Of a stretch of 16,355 nt of DNA, positions 6,095-14,589 are shown in pieces. Numbering within the stretch: the first letter of the stretch is position 1; every line of letters begins with the position of its first letter. Position numbers and translations under genes: made by a program. Below the pieces are notes generated by a model. It was not told the DNA's origin. It saw nothing but the letters and a program-made list of their open reading frames with translations, and did no database searches. Source of the stretch: Piscirickettsiaceae bacterium (GTDB lineage: Bacteria > Pseudomonadota > Gammaproteobacteria > PS1 > Pseudothioglobaceae); the NCBI GenBank assembly GCA_012963565.1, contig DTVJ01000313.1, positions 1 to 16,355 of the forward strand. The letters are read 5' to 3'.

Positions 6095-6943
6095 ATGAAC
6101 GAGTTTTTTGCAAATATTTGGGATACCATCAGCCTGTTAGTCTGGTCTGATTGGTTGACTTTTGCAATTTTAATTGCTTTCCTTGTGCTCGGAATTAAGC
6201 GTGGATTGGCCAAAGAACTCATCAATTTAGCTTTTTTAATACTTGCTATTATCATCGCGTGGCTATTCTACCAAGGACTTGCTGAAACCCCTGTCATTAC
6301 TTGGCTACTGCTCTCTCACAAATCTCACTTAGCCATTGCCTTTGGTGTCATTTTCATCGGCGTACTATTAATTAAAAGAGCATTGTACAAACTTACGGAA
6401 GTTTCATCTGGAATTAGCAACCCCTGTGCACTTAATCGCATTTTCGCTTTGCTTATATTTTTCATACTAACTGCAGTATTGAGCTGGTATTACCTAGATG
6501 TAATTGCCAACCTTGGTATTATGGAGGTTGTGGTGACCAATGAATCATTCAGAATTGGGTTTGCCTTTAGTATTGTTTTTGCTGTTATTGTTGGAGCGTG
6601 CTCATTCCTTTCTAAGGCGCTTAACATCTCTATCGACTCGAGCAAGCCTTGCTTGCTGGCACCTCTTTTTCAAAAAATACTGAATGGCCTGCATAGCGCT
6701 GATACGGCATTGAATGCACGCAATATTGACAGTACGAAAAATAAACTATTAGGCGGTTTGATTGGTCTGATTAAGGGTAGTCTAGTCATATTAATTTTGG
6801 TGTTGGTATTACAAAGTATCAGTTGGGTTTCACAACAATACTATTGGGTTGAGACCAAAGGTGCGTTAAGAACCTTCCAAGATGTAGCTTCAGATATTAA
6901 GCCGAAGTTATCGCAACATTTATTATTTATCGAAATCGAATAA
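6095..6943 (+). CDS. cvpA: CvpA family membrane protein, enlarged
   Basis: CvpA is an inner-membrane protein named for colicin V production; its gene normally precedes purF, as here, with 11 bp between. Two parts look like CvpA: an N-terminal pair of membrane helices with IKRGLAKELINL (about 20-60) and a C-terminal KLLGGLIGLIKGSLVILILV block (217-236) with a tail FQDVASDIKPKLSQHL. At 282 residues it is far longer than the usual 160-190. The extra length lies in the middle, which holds two rounds of helix pairs (78-97 with 113-133, and 153-173 with 217-240), possibly an internal duplication. About six membrane helices in total. The ATG has a strong AGGGAG ribosome binding site 5 nt upstream. 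A possible -10 (TAAAAT, 6066-6071) lies in the 63-bp gap after folC, but no clear -35 does. The exact function is uncertain. Confidence 0.82.
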   Translation: MNEFFANIWDTISLLVWSDWLTFAILIAFLVLGIKRGLAKELINLAFLILAIIIAWLFYQGLAETPVITWLLLSHKSHLAIAFGVIFIGVLLIKRALYKLTEVSSGISNPCALNRIFALLIFFILTAVLSWYYLDVIANLGIMEVVVTNESFRIGFAFSIVFAVIVGACSFLSKALNISIDSSKPCLLAPLFQKILNGLHSADTALNARNIDSTKNKLLGGLIGLIKGSLVILILVLVLQSISWVSQQYYWVETKGALRTFQDVASDIKPKLSQHLLFIEIE

Positions 6944-6954
6944 GGAAATAGCCT

Positions 6955-8472
6955 ATGTGCGGTATTGTTGGTATTTTATCCACCACTAAAAAAGATACAG
7001 CGCTTTATATCTATGACGCACTGACCATTCTCCAACATCGTGGACAAGATGCCGCTGGTATTGTTACTTCGCACAAGGGTCGTTTTTACATGCGTAAGTC
7101 AAACGGCCTGGTTAAAAACGCTTTTAGAACCAAACATATGACTAAGCTCTTAGGTGACATGGGCATTGGGCATGTACGCTATCCAACAGCGGGTAGTTCT
7201 TCGGGTGCAGAAGCGCAGCCTTTTTATGTTAATTCACCTTATGGTATTGCCTTTGCACACAATGGTAATTTAACCAACACTAAACAACTGGCAAAGGAAC
7301 TATTCGAACAAGACCTGCGTCACATTAACACCAATTCAGATTCAGAAATATTGCTCAATGTTTTTGCCAGTGAGCTGGCAAAGTTACAAAAACATCGCAT
7401 TAATGAAAAAGATATTTTTGATTCAGTATCACAAGTACATAAACGTATTCGTGGTGCTTACGCCACGATCGGTATGATCCCTGGTTATGGTATTTTTGGC
7501 TTTCGTGATCCTAATGGCATTCGACCACTGATTTTAGGAAAACGCACTACCAAAGGTGGTACCAAGTACATGCTTGCCTCGGAAAGTGTGGCACTTAGCG
7601 CATTAGGTTATGAAATTACACGCGATATTAAGCCAGGTGAAGCTGTCGTTATTGATAGAAAAGGCAACGTCTCTATTCAGCAATGTGCAGACAATGCTAA
7701 ATACTCGCCATGTATCTTTGAATTTGTTTATTTTGCGCGTCCAGATTCAGTGATTGATAACATCTCAGTTTATAAATCACGCTTGAGAATGGGGGAATGT
7801 CTCGCTGCCAAAATACACAAAGAATGGGATGTTGATGAGATTGATGTGGTAATTCCGATTCCTGATACTTCTAGAGTGGCTGCTTTGCAATTAGCGCAAA
7901 AGTTAAAAGTTAAATATAGTGAAGGGTTAATTAAAAATCGTTACATTGCCCGTACTTTTATTATGCCTGGACAAAAACAACGCAAGAAATCTGTGCGCCA
8001 AAAACTTAGCACCATTGGACTCGAATTTAAAGGCAAGAATGTCTTACTGGTTGATGACTCGATTGTACGTGGCACCACCAGTGAACAAATTGTACAAATG
8101 GCGCGCGATGCGGGCGCTAACAAAGTGTTTTTTGCCTCAGCCGCTCCACCCGTACGTTATCCTAATGTGTATGGTATTGATATGGCCAGTGAAAAAGAAT
8201 TTATTGCACATGACAAAGATACCGACCAAATCTGTAAAGCCATTGGTGCAGATAAATTGATTTACCAAGATTTAAATGATCTTATTTGGTGCGTACAACA
8301 AGGCAATCCAGACATTAAATCCTTTGATTGTTCTTGTTTTGACGGTCAGTATGTCACCCAAGATATCGACAAGAACTACCTTGATCAAATTGAAGCAATA
8401 CGATCTGATGCAGCCAAGCAAAAAAACAGCACCAACGAAAGTTCTGAATTGATATGTAATGATGTAGAATAA
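6955..8472 (+). CDS. purF: amidophosphoribosyltransferase
   Basis: PurF (EC 2.4.2.14) uses glutamine and PRPP to make 5-phosphoribosylamine, the committed step of purine synthesis. The length, 505 residues, equals that of E. coli PurF. The N-terminal nucleophile is C2 (MCGIVGIL), exposed after Met removal, and heads an Ntn glutaminase domain with HRGQDAAGIV, GHVRYPTAGSS and HNGNLTNT. The phosphoribosyltransferase domain carries the PRPP motif VLLVDDSIVRGTTS at 363-376 with the paired D367-D368. There is no cysteine-ligated propeptide of the Bacillus type. An AAGGA site 8 nt before the ATG sets the start. It is read with cvpA; metZ follows after 27 bp. This cvpA-purF-metZ order is shared with Pseudomonas. 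Confidence 0.98.
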   Translation: MCGIVGILSTTKKDTALYIYDALTILQHRGQDAAGIVTSHKGRFYMRKSNGLVKNAFRTKHMTKLLGDMGIGHVRYPTAGSSSGAEAQPFYVNSPYGIAFAHNGNLTNTKQLAKELFEQDLRHINTNSDSEILLNVFASELAKLQKHRINEKDIFDSVSQVHKRIRGAYATIGMIPGYGIFGFRDPNGIRPLILGKRTTKGGTKYMLASESVALSALGYEITRDIKPGEAVVIDRKGNVSIQQCADNAKYSPCIFEFVYFARPDSVIDNISVYKSRLRMGECLAAKIHKEWDVDEIDVVIPIPDTSRVAALQLAQKLKVKYSEGLIKNRYIARTFIMPGQKQRKKSVRQKLSTIGLEFKGKNVLLVDDSIVRGTTSEQIVQMARDAGANKVFFASAAPPVRYPNVYGIDMASEKEFIAHDKDTDQICKAIGADKLIYQDLNDLIWCVQQGNPDIKSFDCSCFDGQYVTQDIDKNYLDQIEAIRSDAAKQKNSTNESSELICNDVE

Positions 8473-8499
8473 GCGTTATTTAGCGGTTATTACAAAGAC

Positions 8500-9669
8500 A
8501 TGAAAGACTTAAAATTCGATACCAAAGCCATACGTGAAGGTTATCGAACAACACAAGAACAAGAACACTCAGAGGCGATTTTCTTAACTTCAAGTTTTGT
8601 GTTTGACTCTGCCGAACAAGCAGCTAGCCGGTTCTCCAAAGAAGAGCCTGGTAATATCTATGCGCGCTTCACCAACCCAACCGTTGATGCTTTTGAGAAA
8701 AAATTAGCAGCGCTTGAAGGTGCTGATGCTTGTGTTGCTACCTCAAGTGGTATGGCAGCAATCTTTGCTACCATTATGGCATTGGTAGAGTCTGGCGATC
8801 ATATTGTTGCTTCACGCAATATGTTTGGCACTTCTATTGTCTTATTGAACACTATTGTTGCTAAGTTTAATGTTGACATTAGCTATGTTGATTTGAGTGA
8901 CTTATCTCAGTGGCAAAATGCGATTCAGGGCAATACTAAATTATTCTTATTAGAAACTCCGTCCAATCCACTGGGAGAAGTGGTGGATATCGCTGCGCTG
9001 GGAAAAATTACCCAAGCAAATAATATCCTATTAGCCGTTGATAATGCCATCTTAACACCAGCATTACAAAACCCGATTGCTTTGGGTGCTGATATTGTGA
9101 TTCATTCAGCTACCAAGTACATTGACGGTCAAGGTCGTTGTCTGGCTGGCGCTGTCTTAGGTAGTGTTGATATTGTAGAGCAAGTTAGTAACTTTACTCG
9201 TGCCACCGGCCCTAGTCTTAGCGCCTTTAACGCCTGGATTGTTTTAAAGGGCTTAGACACACTAAGTCTGAGAATGAAGGCGCATTGCGACAATGCACTT
9301 AAGGTTGCCAATTGGCTTAATCAACAAGATCAAGTTGAAAAAGTTTATTATTTAGGTCTAGATTCTCATCCTGATCATGCACTAGCTAAGGCACAACAAT
9401 CTGGCTTTGGTGGCATCGTATCATTTGTAGTTAAAGGTGGACGAGAAGCGGCATTTAAAGTTATCAATGGTACCGAGATACTCTCTATTACTGCCAATTT
9501 AGGTGATACAAAAACCACCATTACTCACCCCGCTTCTACCACGCATGGGCGTCTTACGGATGAAGAAAAACAACAAGCCAACATTACTGAAGGCTTGATT
9601 AGAATCTCTGTTGGTCTAGAAGATGCGGATGATGTGATAAATGACATTAACAAAGGGCTTTTGGTATAA
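8500..9669 (+). CDS. metZ: O-succinylhomoserine sulfhydrylase
   Basis: A PLP enzyme of the Cys/Met metabolism family (fold type I). MetZ makes homocysteine directly from O-succinylhomoserine and sulfide, bypassing cystathionine. The 389-residue protein has TSSFVFDSAEQAASRF, the YARFTNPT phosphate-binding block (54-61), SSGMAA (82-87), and the Schiff-base lysine K206 in HSATKYIDGQGR. The IDGQGR ending after the lysine and the position behind purF support MetZ over cystathionine gamma-synthase (MetB) or MetY, although the acyl donor cannot be proven from sequence. One local variation is VDNAILTPALQ, where the family often has VDNCFCTPALQ. No clear ribosome binding site precedes the ATG. Direct sulfide use would suit a sulfur-oxidising lifestyle. 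The stop codon lies inside the fabA promoter. Confidence 0.92.
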   Translation: MKDLKFDTKAIREGYRTTQEQEHSEAIFLTSSFVFDSAEQAASRFSKEEPGNIYARFTNPTVDAFEKKLAALEGADACVATSSGMAAIFATIMALVESGDHIVASRNMFGTSIVLLNTIVAKFNVDISYVDLSDLSQWQNAIQGNTKLFLLETPSNPLGEVVDIAALGKITQANNILLAVDNAILTPALQNPIALGADIVIHSATKYIDGQGRCLAGAVLGSVDIVEQVSNFTRATGPSLSAFNAWIVLKGLDTLSLRMKAHCDNALKVANWLNQQDQVEKVYYLGLDSHPDHALAKAQQSGFGGIVSFVVKGGREAAFKVINGTEILSITANLGDTKTTITHPASTTHGRLTDEEKQQANITEGLIRISVGLEDADDVINDINKGLLV

Positions 9670-9670
9670 T
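9641..9670 (+). promoter_or_regulatory. promoter for fabA-fabB
   Basis: ATGACA (9641-9646) matches the -35 consensus at 5 of 6 positions. After 18 bp follows a perfect -10 TATAAT (9665-9670) preceded by the extended -10 dinucleotide TG (9662-9663). The predicted start is near 9677, giving a leader of about 22 nt with the AAGGA site. It is the best-formed promoter in the window and overlaps the metZ stop codon. No FadR- or FabR-like operator is recognisable. Confidence 0.65.
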
Positions 9671-9698
9671 TTTACAAAAAATAAATAAGGATAAATTG

Positions 9699-10208
9699 AT
9701 GCAAAACTCTTTTTCATACGAAGAACTAATCAAATGCGGCAACGGTGAATTGTTTGGCCCTGGCAATGCACAACTGCCACAGCCACCAATGCTAATGTTT
9801 GATCGTATTACCCACGTCTCTGAAGAGGGTGGCGAGTATGGCAAAGGTCAGATTATTGCTGAGCTGGATATTAATCCCGACTTATGGTTTTTCGATTGTC
9901 ACTTTAATGAAGACCCAGTGATGCCCGGTTGCTTGGGTGTGGATGCTATGTGGCAACTTATTGGTTTTTACCTGGGTTGGTTAGGCGGGCCAGGTAGAGG
10001 CAGAGCATTGGGTTCTGGCAATATTAAATTTACTGGCCAAGTGCTGCCTACTGCTAAAAAAGTCACTTACAGAATTGACTTATCACGTGTGATCGCGCGC
10101 AAACTCCACATGGGTATTGGTGATGCTACCATGGAGGTTGATGGCAAGGTTATCTATGAAGCTACTAATCTGAAAGTAGGTTTATTTACCGATACGAGTA
10201 ATTTCTAA
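9699..10208 (+). CDS. fabA: 3-hydroxydecanoyl-ACP dehydratase/isomerase
   Basis: FabA (EC 4.2.1.59, 5.3.3.14) dehydrates 3-hydroxydecanoyl-ACP and isomerises the trans-2 product to cis-3-decenoyl-ACP, the branch point to unsaturated fatty acids without oxygen. Hotdog fold, cytoplasmic dimer. The active site is clear: H68 in WFFDCHFNEDPVMPG and D82 in CLGVDAMWQLIGFYLGWLGG, the equivalents of E. coli H71/D85 in precursor numbering. The 169 residues fit the family (E. coli 172). I choose the ATG at 9699 over the TTG directly before it, because AAGGA (9687-9691) is 7 nt away. Its stop overlaps the fabB start by one base (TAATG). It has its own promoter, so it can be expressed apart from the upstream run. 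Confidence 0.98.
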   Translation: MQNSFSYEELIKCGNGELFGPGNAQLPQPPMLMFDRITHVSEEGGEYGKGQIIAELDINPDLWFFDCHFNEDPVMPGCLGVDAMWQLIGFYLGWLGGPGRGRALGSGNIKFTGQVLPTAKKVTYRIDLSRVIARKLHMGIGDATMEVDGKVIYEATNLKVGLFTDTSNF

Positions 10209-11425
10209 TGAACAGAGTGGTTGTCACCGGTATGGGTATTGTTTCTAGCTTAGGTGCAAACTGCGCCGAAGTATTAGAATCTTTAAAGACAGCCAAATCA
10301 GGCATTAAATTCGATGAGAAGTATGCTGAATTAGGTCTGCGTTCTCAGGTGTCTGGCGCTGTTGCAGAGGTTGATTCAAGTGAAATCATTGATCGTAAAA
10401 TGAAGCGCTTTATGGCCGATGCGGCGATTTATAATGCGATAGCCTTAGATGAAGCAATCAAACAATCTGGCCTTAGCGAAGATCAGGTTTCTAATCCGCG
10501 TACTGGCCTTATCATGGGCTCTGGCGGTGCATCCAACCAAAACGTGGTAGAGGCGGCAGATATCTTAAGGGAAAAAGGCATTAAACGCGTAGGTCCTTAT
10601 CGTGTACCACGTACCATGGGTTCTACTACTTCTGCTTGCCTTTCAACCATGTTTAAAATTAAAGGCATTAACTATTCAATTAGCTCAGCCTGTTCAACCA
10701 GTGCACATTGTATTGGCAACGCTATGGAACAAATTCAAATGGGCAAACAAGACGTGGTATTTGCTGGTGGTGGTGAAGAGCTAGACTGGTCACTTACTAT
10801 GTTATTTGATGCCATGGGTGCTTTGTCTTCTAAATACAATGAAACCCCAGAAAAGGCTTCACGTGCTTACGATGCTGATCGCGATGGTTTTGTGATCTCA
10901 GGTGGTGGTGGTGCCTTGGTGCTTGAATCATTAGAGCATGCTGAAGCCCGTGGCGCGACTATCCTTGCTGAGTTAACCGGTTATGGCGCTACATCAGATG
11001 GATACGACATGGTCGCCCCAAGTGGAGAAGGTGCTAAACGTTGCATGGAGTTGGCAATTTCAACGGTTGATGGACCAATCGATTATATCAATGCACATGG
11101 CACATCAACACCAGTGGGTGATGTTAAGGAGCTGGGTGCGATTAAAGAAGTGTTTGGGGATCGCGTCCCGAATGTTGGCTCAACCAAATCATTATCAGGC
11201 CATGCACTAGGTGCAGCGGGTGTGAATGAATCAATCTACTCATTACTGATGCTACTAAATGATTTCATGGCAGAATCTGTAAATATTGAAAATCTAGACG
11301 AGGCAGCCGAAGGTGTGCCTATTGTACAAGCAACTACCATTCAATCACTCAATCGAGTGATGTCAAATAGCTTTGGGTTTGGTGGTACTAATGCTTGCCT
11401 GGTATTCGAAAAGTTTAAAAAATAG
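10208..11425 (+). CDS. fabB: 3-oxoacyl-ACP synthase I (KAS I)
   Basis: FabB (EC 2.3.1.41) condenses malonyl-ACP with acyl-ACP and is needed to elongate the cis-3-decenoyl-ACP made by FabA. The 405 residues match E. coli FabB (406). The Cys-His-His triad is complete: C162 in SISSACSTSAH, H297 in NAHGTSTPVGD and H332 in SLSGHALGAAG, each one less than in E. coli. The C-terminal SNSFGFGGTNACLVFEKF is typical. The fabA-fabB pair as a tight operon identifies it as FabB rather than FabF. Translation is coupled through the TAATG overlap with fabA. It ends 13 bp from the convergent secF stop, with no real terminator between. Confidence 0.97.
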   Translation: MNRVVVTGMGIVSSLGANCAEVLESLKTAKSGIKFDEKYAELGLRSQVSGAVAEVDSSEIIDRKMKRFMADAAIYNAIALDEAIKQSGLSEDQVSNPRTGLIMGSGGASNQNVVEAADILREKGIKRVGPYRVPRTMGSTTSACLSTMFKIKGINYSISSACSTSAHCIGNAMEQIQMGKQDVVFAGGGEELDWSLTMLFDAMGALSSKYNETPEKASRAYDADRDGFVISGGGGALVLESLEHAEARGATILAELTGYGATSDGYDMVAPSGEGAKRCMELAISTVDGPIDYINAHGTSTPVGDVKELGAIKEVFGDRVPNVGSTKSLSGHALGAAGVNESIYSLLMLLNDFMAESVNIENLDEAAEGVPIVQATTIQSLNRVMSNSFGFGGTNACLVFEKFKK

Positions 11426-11438
11426 AACTTCTTAAAGC

Positions 11439-12359
11439 TTAAGGTCGAGAGTCAATCTCTTTCTCTTCTTTCTCAGATGGCAGTAAATCTTCTTTACTGA
11501 TGCCCAAGGCTAAGATCATTGAACTGGCCACATAGATAGAAGAATAAGTACCAATCACCACACCAATCAATAAAGCTAGTGCGAAGCTGTGAATGATTTC
11601 ACCACCCAAGAAGAACAATGCAAACAGCACCAATAACGTGGTAACTGAGGTCATAATGGTTCTAGATAGAGTCTGATTAAGAGCACCATTAATAATTTTC
11701 TTCGGGTCAGTATGGCGAGTAGATAAGAAGTTTTCACGAATTCGATCAAACACCACAATCGTATCATTCAGTGAATAACCAATCACTGCTAAAATAGCTG
11801 CCAATACCGTTAAATCAAACTCAATTTGCAAGAGTGAAAATACACCTAAAGTGATAATCACATCGTGAATCAGTGCTGAAATTGAACCCAAGGCAAAACG
11901 ATATTCAAAACGAAATGCAACATAAATCAAAATACCGATAAGCGCGTAAAGCATTGCTAAACCGCCATCATTGGTTAATTCTTCACCCACTTTAGGTCCA
12001 ACAAATTCAACACGGCGAATATCGATATCATCGCCCAACAGGTGAATAATCTTTGAGCTTAATTTTGCACTTGAAACGGCTTGAGGCTTAAGGCGAATCA
12101 AAATCTCATTAGTAGAGCCAAAATGTTGAACATTGGCACCTTTAAACTGTGCCTCATCCAAGGTGTTTCTTACCTCGCTTAAATCGACTGGTTGCTCATA
12201 ACCGACTTCAATTAAGGTGCCACCAGTAAAGTCAATGCCAAACTTGAGGCCTTGCGTTGCTAATGAAAATATTGAGATTGTAATTAACACTACTGAAAAA
12301 ATAATAGCATAGGTACGCTTGCCAACAAAATCAATTGTAGGGATGTTTAAAGCCTTCAT
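11439..12359 (-). CDS. secF: Sec translocon accessory protein SecF
   Basis: SecF works with SecD and YajC beside SecYEG, using the proton motive force to help pull proteins across the inner membrane (RND-type fold). The 306-residue protein has a first membrane helix (about 15-33), the D1 motif LKFGIDFTGGTLIEV, a small periplasmic domain, EFVGPKVGEEL, and five further helices including the conserved VIGYSLNDTIVVFDRIREN with the Asp involved in proton movement. The tail is acidic and short (SEKEEKEIDSRP). It overlaps secD by 4 bp (ATGA), so the two are coupled. The gene ends the serS-yajC-secD-secF run. Confidence 0.97.
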   Translation of the reverse strand: MKALNIPTIDFVGKRTYAIIFSVVLITISIFSLATQGLKFGIDFTGGTLIEVGYEQPVDLSEVRNTLDEAQFKGANVQHFGSTNEILIRLKPQAVSSAKLSSKIIHLLGDDIDIRRVEFVGPKVGEELTNDGGLAMLYALIGILIYVAFRFEYRFALGSISALIHDVIITLGVFSLLQIEFDLTVLAAILAVIGYSLNDTIVVFDRIRENFLSTRHTDPKKIINGALNQTLSRTIMTSVTTLLVLFALFFLGGEIIHSFALALLIGVVIGTYSSIYVASSMILALGISKEDLLPSEKEEKEIDSRP

Positions 12360-14212
12360 ATCGATAACTCCTCTAGCTTCTTACCACCGTAAATTTTATT
12401 AATAATGGCCCTTGAAACAATAATAGCAGTAAACATCGAGGTGATAATACCGATGGATAGAGTAATAGCAAAACCCTTGATTGGGCCAGTACCAAAACTA
12501 AATAACACCAGTGAGGCAATCAACGTTGTAATGTTCGCGTCTGCAATGGTGAGTACTGCTTTATCATAACCAGCAGAAATAGCTTTTTGGATATTGCTTT
12601 GGGCGCCCAATTCTTCTTTAATGCGCTCAAAAATAAGCACGTTAGCATCCACCGCCATGCCCACAGTTAATACAATACCGGCAATACCTGGCAGTGTTAA
12701 CGTGGCTTGTAATAATGACAATACAGCGACAATCATTACTAAGTTAAGCGTAAGTGCAATATTTGCCACCATGCCAAATACACGATAACGCACTACCATA
12801 AATAACAGCACAAACACAAATCCGGCAATGACGGACATAACACCTTTAGCAATATTATCGGCACCGAGGCTCGGACCAATGGTGCGCTCTTCAATAATCT
12901 CAATCGGTGCAGAAAGCGAGCCTGCTCTGAGTAACAATGCTAAATTACGTGCCTCACGTGCACTGTCAATACCAGTGATTTGAAAACGAGATGAGAATGT
13001 ACCTTGAATGGTGGCCGCATTAATGATGTCTTTCGTGGTACTGCGTTTTTTCACAATCTTGCCGTCTTTATTAAGTACTGTTTCAACTTTATTTTCAATA
13101 AAGACCACTGCCATACGGTGATGTAAATATTTTTTAGTGGTATCCAACATGGCACGACCGCCGGGATTATCCAGAGTAATGTTTACCATTGGTATGTTAT
13201 TTTCTTGATCAATGCCTGAGGCTGCACCAGTGATGTTTTCACCCGTTGCAATCACTCTAGTTTTTAACAATAATGGACGTCCATCTTTAAAATAATAAAG
13301 CTTTGAGCCAATCGGCGTTCTGCCCGATTGAATGGCCGTTTGCGGGTCATTCTTTTCATCAACCAGCCTAAACTCTAGTGTTGCCACTGCACCTAATATT
13401 TCTTTGGCTCTAGCTGTGTCTTGCACACCTGGCAATTGCACTACAATACGTTCTAAGCCTTGCTGCTGAATAATAGGCTCAGCCACTCCTAATTCATTGA
13501 CTCGATTTCTTAACGTGGTAATGTTTTGCTTTAGTGCGCTCTTCTTAGCTTCTTTTTGTGCGCTATCACTAATACCAACTTGGATTAATAATTCATCCTG
13601 ATTATCAGTTTCAAGGATGACCAAATCACTTAATTCTGATTCAATCAATGCCGATGCTTTGTTTTTTAACTCAACCTCTTTAAAACGAATGGCAATACTA
13701 GTGCCTTCTTTTTTAATACTCTTATATAAACGATCAGTACGTAAGAGAGTGCGCAACTCGTTGTAGTATTTATCGATCGACATCGATAACACGGCTTGCA
13801 TATCAACTTCTAGCAAGAAATGTACGCCACCTCTAAGATCCAAACCTAACGACATGGCCTTACCGCCTAAATCAGATAGCCATAATGGCACCGAAGGTGC
13901 AAGATTAAGTGCCACAACATAATTACGGCCTAATTCTGCTTTGAGTAAATCCTTAGCTGAGAGCTGAGCAGCATTATCATCAAAGCGCACTAAAATTCGA
14001 CGATTAGACAAACCAACTGACTTATAAGTCGTGCCTTTATCTTTAAGCATAACTTCAATCTTGTTGAGGTCAGACTGACCAATGGCTGCATCACCTGCGG
14101 CAGATACTTGTACGGCCAAGTCTGAGCCAAATATATTTGGCAAGGCATAGAGTGTTGCTAATAGCAAGAAAAAAGCGATCAGTGCATTTTTCAAGCCGGA
14201 GTAATGATTCAT
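12356..14212 (-). CDS. secD: Sec translocon accessory protein SecD
   Basis: SecD forms a complex with SecF (and YajC) that completes export by SecYEG. At 618 residues it is close to E. coli SecD (615). In order: an N-terminal membrane helix with LYALPNIFGSDLAVQVSA, the D1 motif SLGLDLRGGVHFLLEVD, a large periplasmic region with NRVNELGVAEPIIQQQG and VVQLPGVQD, then RTIGPSLGADNI and five helices including VGMAVDANVLIFERIKEEL. The ATG at 14212 fits the family N-terminus; the nearest AAGG is about 13 nt upstream, farther than ideal. yajC is 21 bp upstream. No truncation or frameshift is seen. Confidence 0.98.
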   Translation of the reverse strand: MNHYSGLKNALIAFFLLLATLYALPNIFGSDLAVQVSAAGDAAIGQSDLNKIEVMLKDKGTTYKSVGLSNRRILVRFDDNAAQLSAKDLLKAELGRNYVVALNLAPSVPLWLSDLGGKAMSLGLDLRGGVHFLLEVDMQAVLSMSIDKYYNELRTLLRTDRLYKSIKKEGTSIAIRFKEVELKNKASALIESELSDLVILETDNQDELLIQVGISDSAQKEAKKSALKQNITTLRNRVNELGVAEPIIQQQGLERIVVQLPGVQDTARAKEILGAVATLEFRLVDEKNDPQTAIQSGRTPIGSKLYYFKDGRPLLLKTRVIATGENITGAASGIDQENNIPMVNITLDNPGGRAMLDTTKKYLHHRMAVVFIENKVETVLNKDGKIVKKRSTTKDIINAATIQGTFSSRFQITGIDSAREARNLALLLRAGSLSAPIEIIEERTIGPSLGADNIAKGVMSVIAGFVFVLLFMVVRYRVFGMVANIALTLNLVMIVAVLSLLQATLTLPGIAGIVLTVGMAVDANVLIFERIKEELGAQSNIQKAISAGYDKAVLTIADANITTLIASLVLFSFGTGPIKGFAITLSIGIITSMFTAIIVSRAIINKIYGGKKLEELSI

Positions 14213-14233
14213 AGTTTAATTTATACCTTAAAG

Positions 14234-14575
14234 TTAAGAGTTAGCACTGCCTTTTGGCAGCTTTTGATTAATGCCTTTCTTCTGTACTTTGACAACAACA
14301 CCTTCGGCAATTTCAACCTTTGCAAAAGATTCGTCAACTGACACCACCTTACCGACCACACCACCGTTAGTAACCACTTCGTCACCCGCTTTTAATGCCG
14401 CTAAAAGCGTTTTGTGATCTTTGGCACGTTTTTGCTGAGGTCGGATCAGTAAAAAATAAAAAATAACCAATAAAAGTAGCATTGGCACAAGGTTGCCCAG
14501 TCCAGAGCCTGAGATAGTTGCTGGTTCATGGCTAGCAGCAAAAGCTGGTGATACGATTAGATCTAATAAATTCAT
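14234..14575 (-). CDS. yajC: preprotein translocase subunit YajC
   Basis: YajC is a one-helix inner-membrane partner of SecDF. The 113-residue protein has the typical short N-terminal segment MNLLDLIVSPAFAA, a membrane helix NLVPMLLLLVIFYFLLIRPQ (about 30-47) followed by the basic signature QQKRAKDHK, and a cytoplasmic domain with LKAGDEVVTNGGVVGKV. Length and order are normal for the family. A strong AGGAGA site lies 7 nt before the ATG, immediately after the serS stop (14-bp gap), so it is very probably cotranscribed with serS. In many proteobacteria tgt precedes yajC; here serS takes that place. Confidence 0.97.
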   Translation of the reverse strand: MNLLDLIVSPAFAASHEPATISGSGLGNLVPMLLLLVIFYFLLIRPQQKRAKDHKTLLAALKAGDEVVTNGGVVGKVVSVDESFAKVEIAEGVVVKVQKKGINQKLPKGSANS

Positions 14576-14589
14576 TTTTCTGTCTCCTA

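Noticed and set aside
8465..8470. TAGAAT at the purF end as a metZ promoter
   Set aside because: No -35 of quality is found at 16-18 bp, and metZ follows purF by only 27 bp on the same strand, so read-through is the simpler explanation.
8500..9669. Cystathionine gamma-synthase (MetB)
   Set aside because: The HSATKYIDGQGR block after the PLP lysine and the location behind purF match MetZ better.
11431..11443. CTTAA-AGC-TTAAG palindrome between the fabB and secF stops as a shared terminator
   Set aside because: The stem is 5 bp, all A-T except one pair, the loop is 3 nt, and no T tract follows on either strand.
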